In this document: piece after piece, positions 32,160 to 33,012 of the stretch
Layout of the letters: every line of letters begins with the position of its first letter
How positions within the stretch are numbered: the first letter of the stretch is position 1
Assembly: GCA_050250665.1 (NCBI GenBank)
Contig: JBFWOF010000060.1
Span: forward strand, 1-33,012
Direction of reading: 5' to 3'
DNA: 33,012 nt
Source: JADKFD01 sp050250665
GTDB lineage: Bacteria > Pseudomonadota > Gammaproteobacteria > Xanthomonadales > SZUA-5
Position numbers and translations under genes: made by a program
The notes under the pieces: generated by a model
Database searches by the model: none
What the model was told of the DNA's origin: nothing
What the model saw: only the letters and a program-made list of their open reading frames with translations

Positions 32160-33012
32160 TTCAACGCGGAGAACGCCGAGGGTCGCGGAGAACGCAGAGA
32201 AAGGCTCATTGAAGACCGCTCTGCTTCTCTCCGCGTTCTCTGCGCATCTCTGCGTTCTCCGCGTTCGGCTTCTGGCAACGGCCCGACTCGGTTTCCGGTC
32301 TTCGCCATAGCGGCGCGACTCGACGGTCGCGACGCGAGGTCGCTCCTACAGGCGACTGTCTCTTCGTAGGAGCGACCTTGCGTCGCGACCGCAGGCGCCG
32401 GGATACGCCACCAGCAGGCCCTTGCGCTGACTGGCGGGAAAGACATTCAACGCTGAGAACGCCGAGGGCCGCGGAGAACGCAGAGAAAAGCGTTTCCAGA
32501 TTCGCTCCGCTTCTCTCCGCGTTCTCTGCGCATCTCTGCGTTCTCCGCGTTCGGCTACTGGCAACGGCCCGACTCGGTTTCCGGTCTTCGCCATAGCGGC
32601 GCGACTCGACAGTCGCGACGCGAGGTCGCTCCTACAGGCGTCTGTATCTTCGTAGGAGCGACCTTGCGTCGCGACCGCAGGCGCCGGGATACGCCACCAG
32701 CAGGCCCTTGCGCTGACTGGCGGGAAAGACATTCAACGCGGAGAACGCCGAGGGCCGCGGAGAACGCAGAGAAAAGCGTTTCCAGATTCGCTCTGCTTCT
32801 CTCCGCGTTCTCCGCGCTCCTCTGCGTTCTCCGCGTTCCGCTTCTGGCATACAGCCCGACGCGGTTTCCGGTCTTCGCCATAGCGGTGCGACTCAACGGT
32901 CGCGACGCGAGGTCGCTCCTACAGGCGACTGTCTCTTCGTAGGAGCGACCTTGCGTCGCGACCGCAGGAGCCGGGATACGCCACCAGCAGGCCCTTGCGC
33001 TGAAGGGCGGGG
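32160..33012. repeat. Three tandem 286-bp composite repeat units
   Basis: Units begin at 32161, 32447 and 32733, marked by TCAACGC then GAGAACGCCGAGGG, an exact 286-bp period; the third is cut by the window end. Each holds a GAGAACGCAGAGAAA arm facing CTCCGCGTTCTCTGCG, then TCTTCGCCATAGCGG, an inverted pair of GTAGGAGCGACCTTGCG elements, and CGCCACCAGCAGGCCCTTGC. Units are nearly identical. Open frames cross them but give Arg/Ser-rich, non-protein-like translations. No transposase is seen. Confidence 0.9.

Noticed and set aside
32160..33012. CRISPR-like array at the right edge
   Set aside because: The whole 286-bp unit is repeated, including the parts between palindromes, so there are no unique spacers of regular length and no cas genes.

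Overview
The window (about 33 kb, high GC) looks like a chromosomal segment of a gammaproteobacterium in or near the Lysobacterales (Xanthomonadales, Rhodanobacteraceae/Xanthomonadaceae-like). Supporting this are a close match to Xanthomonas-type OleA and OleB, the style of the ProS, MnmG and Etf proteins, a secreted tricorn-like protease, and many short palindromic repeats of the GTAGGAGCG and heptamer types. No tRNA, rRNA, CRISPR array, transposase or phage gene was recognised.

Layout. 0.4-3.5 kb: tyrosine/phenylalanine catabolism (hppD, then hmgA, minus strand) with a divergent MarR regulator; a perfect 16-bp palindrome abuts a TATAAT box in the shared promoter. 3.7-7.3 kb: a POT-family peptide transporter, a small unknown gene overlapping the end of proS, and proS. 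7.3-8.8 kb: a duplicated repeat and a DUF2189-like membrane protein. 8.8-10.7 kb: etfB-etfA, split by a 164-bp element with 27-bp inverted ends. 10.9-14.3 kb: a probable three-gene minus-strand unit of a ParA-type ATPase, a PspA/IM30-like coiled-coil protein, and a membrane-anchored protein fusing a NitT/TauT-type solute-binding domain to an OmpA peptidoglycan-binding domain. This is my best candidate for an undescribed system. 14.5-17.5 kb: a Gly/Tyr-rich lipoprotein, a candidate small RNA or leader with a strong intrinsic terminator, and mnmG. 17.8-21.4 kb: oleA, a TMEM43-family gene and oleB (long-chain olefin synthesis), with oleC and oleD absent from the window. 22.1-24.2 kb: a secreted alpha/beta hydrolase with two C-terminal copies of a beta-rich module. 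24.6-29.2 kb: a secreted tricorn-like S41 protease and a secreted isoaspartyl peptidase/asparaginase. 29.4-31.5 kb: a RimK-associated retropepsin-like protease gene, rimK and a TruC-like pseudouridine synthase gene. 31.7-32.1 kb: mscL. 32.16-33.01 kb: three tandem 286-bp repeat units running to the window end.

The intergenic DNA is unusually rich in repeats. At least six families recur: (a) GTAGGTCACGTTG palindromes, (b) GTAGGAGCG REP-like palindromes, (c) elements bounded by 27-bp inverted arms built from GTRAAACG iterons, often placed just after a stop codon inside an operon, (d) 97-bp CGTCATTGCGAGGAGC palindromic elements, (e) heptamer arrays, and (f) GAGAACGC-type composite repeats. All functional calls come from reading the translated sequence and recalling family motifs; no database search was run.
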